Below the pieces are notes generated by a model, which worked only from the letters and a program-made list of their open reading frames with translations, was not told the DNA's origin and made no database searches. The translations under genes were made by a program, and so were the position numbers. 64,000 nucleotides of DNA from Neoarius graeffei (taxonomy: Eukaryota > Chordata > Actinopteri > Siluriformes > Ariidae): contig NC_083571.1 of assembly GCF_027579695.1 (NCBI RefSeq), forward strand, positions 72,549,279-72,613,278, given 5' to 3'. Shown here one piece after another: positions 63,953 through 64,000 of this stretch. How positions within the stretch are numbered: the stretch's first letter is position 1; each line of letters opens with the position of its first letter.

Positions 63953-64000
63953 CAGTGGTGTAGTCTACGTGATATTCAGGTATACACCGTATGCCCACTG
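63953..64000 (+). mobile_element. Left end of a hAT-like element, cut by window end
   Basis: cagtggtgtagtctacgtga followed by 'gtatgcccactg' equals the reversed right end of the element at 35428-39733. It continues beyond the window. Confidence 0.82.

Overview
This is vertebrate DNA, almost certainly from a teleost and perhaps a catfish. The evidence is the repeat content: several copies of a tRNA-headed SINE of the type common in ray-finned fish, fish-type L2 and I-clade LINEs, Gmr1-like and other Ty3/Gypsy elements, Tc1, hAT (including a Tol2-like MITE), Harbinger-like and pogo-like DNA transposons, many microsatellites and spliced exons. The species assignment is inference. No bacterial-type operons, CRISPR arrays or intact tRNA/rRNA genes are present.

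Host genes lie only in the first 5 kb. A terminal coding exon of an unidentified gene sits on + (310-500, polyadenylation signal near 718). A five-exon mucin-like membrane protein gene lies on - (5063 to 2214): signal peptide, Ser/Thr/Pro-rich tandem repeats (28 or so 15-residue units), SEA domain, hydrophobic C-terminal tail. As read here it carries an in-frame stop between the repeats and the SEA domain, and a one-base frame problem at the exon 3/4 junction.

From about 5.4 kb to the end the window is a nest of transposable elements. 5.4-20.9 kb: an unclassified LTR-like block, a long palindrome, a Tc1 element with a nested MITE, a Gmr1-like gypsy gag/LTR, a gypsy RT fragment with a Tol2-like MITE, a minus-strand gypsy with a tRNA-Pro-type primer site, a plus-strand gypsy whose LTR contains a 66-bp 5S rRNA-like segment, and a minisatellite. 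20.9-30.8 kb: one minus-strand gypsy element split by a Tc1-like element, which itself holds an L2 LINE; one deletion appears to have removed the inner ends of all three. 30.8-43.6 kb: THAP-domain transposons, a hAT-like element carrying an I-clade LINE, and decayed YqaJ/SWIM-type ORFs. 43.6-48.9 kb: a Gmr1-like gypsy and a Tc1 remnant, both disrupted by hAT elements with 8-bp target duplications. 49-64 kb: two DNA transposons full of family-specific 14-16 bp repeated words, and a four-level nest (gypsy LTR > L2 LINE > THAP element > word-array element).

Nearly all transposon genes are broken. The best preserved are the L2 ORF1 (433 aa, SGNH esterase) and the I-clade LINE reading frame (RT plus RNase H, over 600 codons). 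The most unusual signals are the 5S rRNA internal promoter inside an animal gypsy LTR and the short-word arrays in the two transposons at 49-51.5 and 53.9-56.4 kb. All calls were made by eye; no database search was run.
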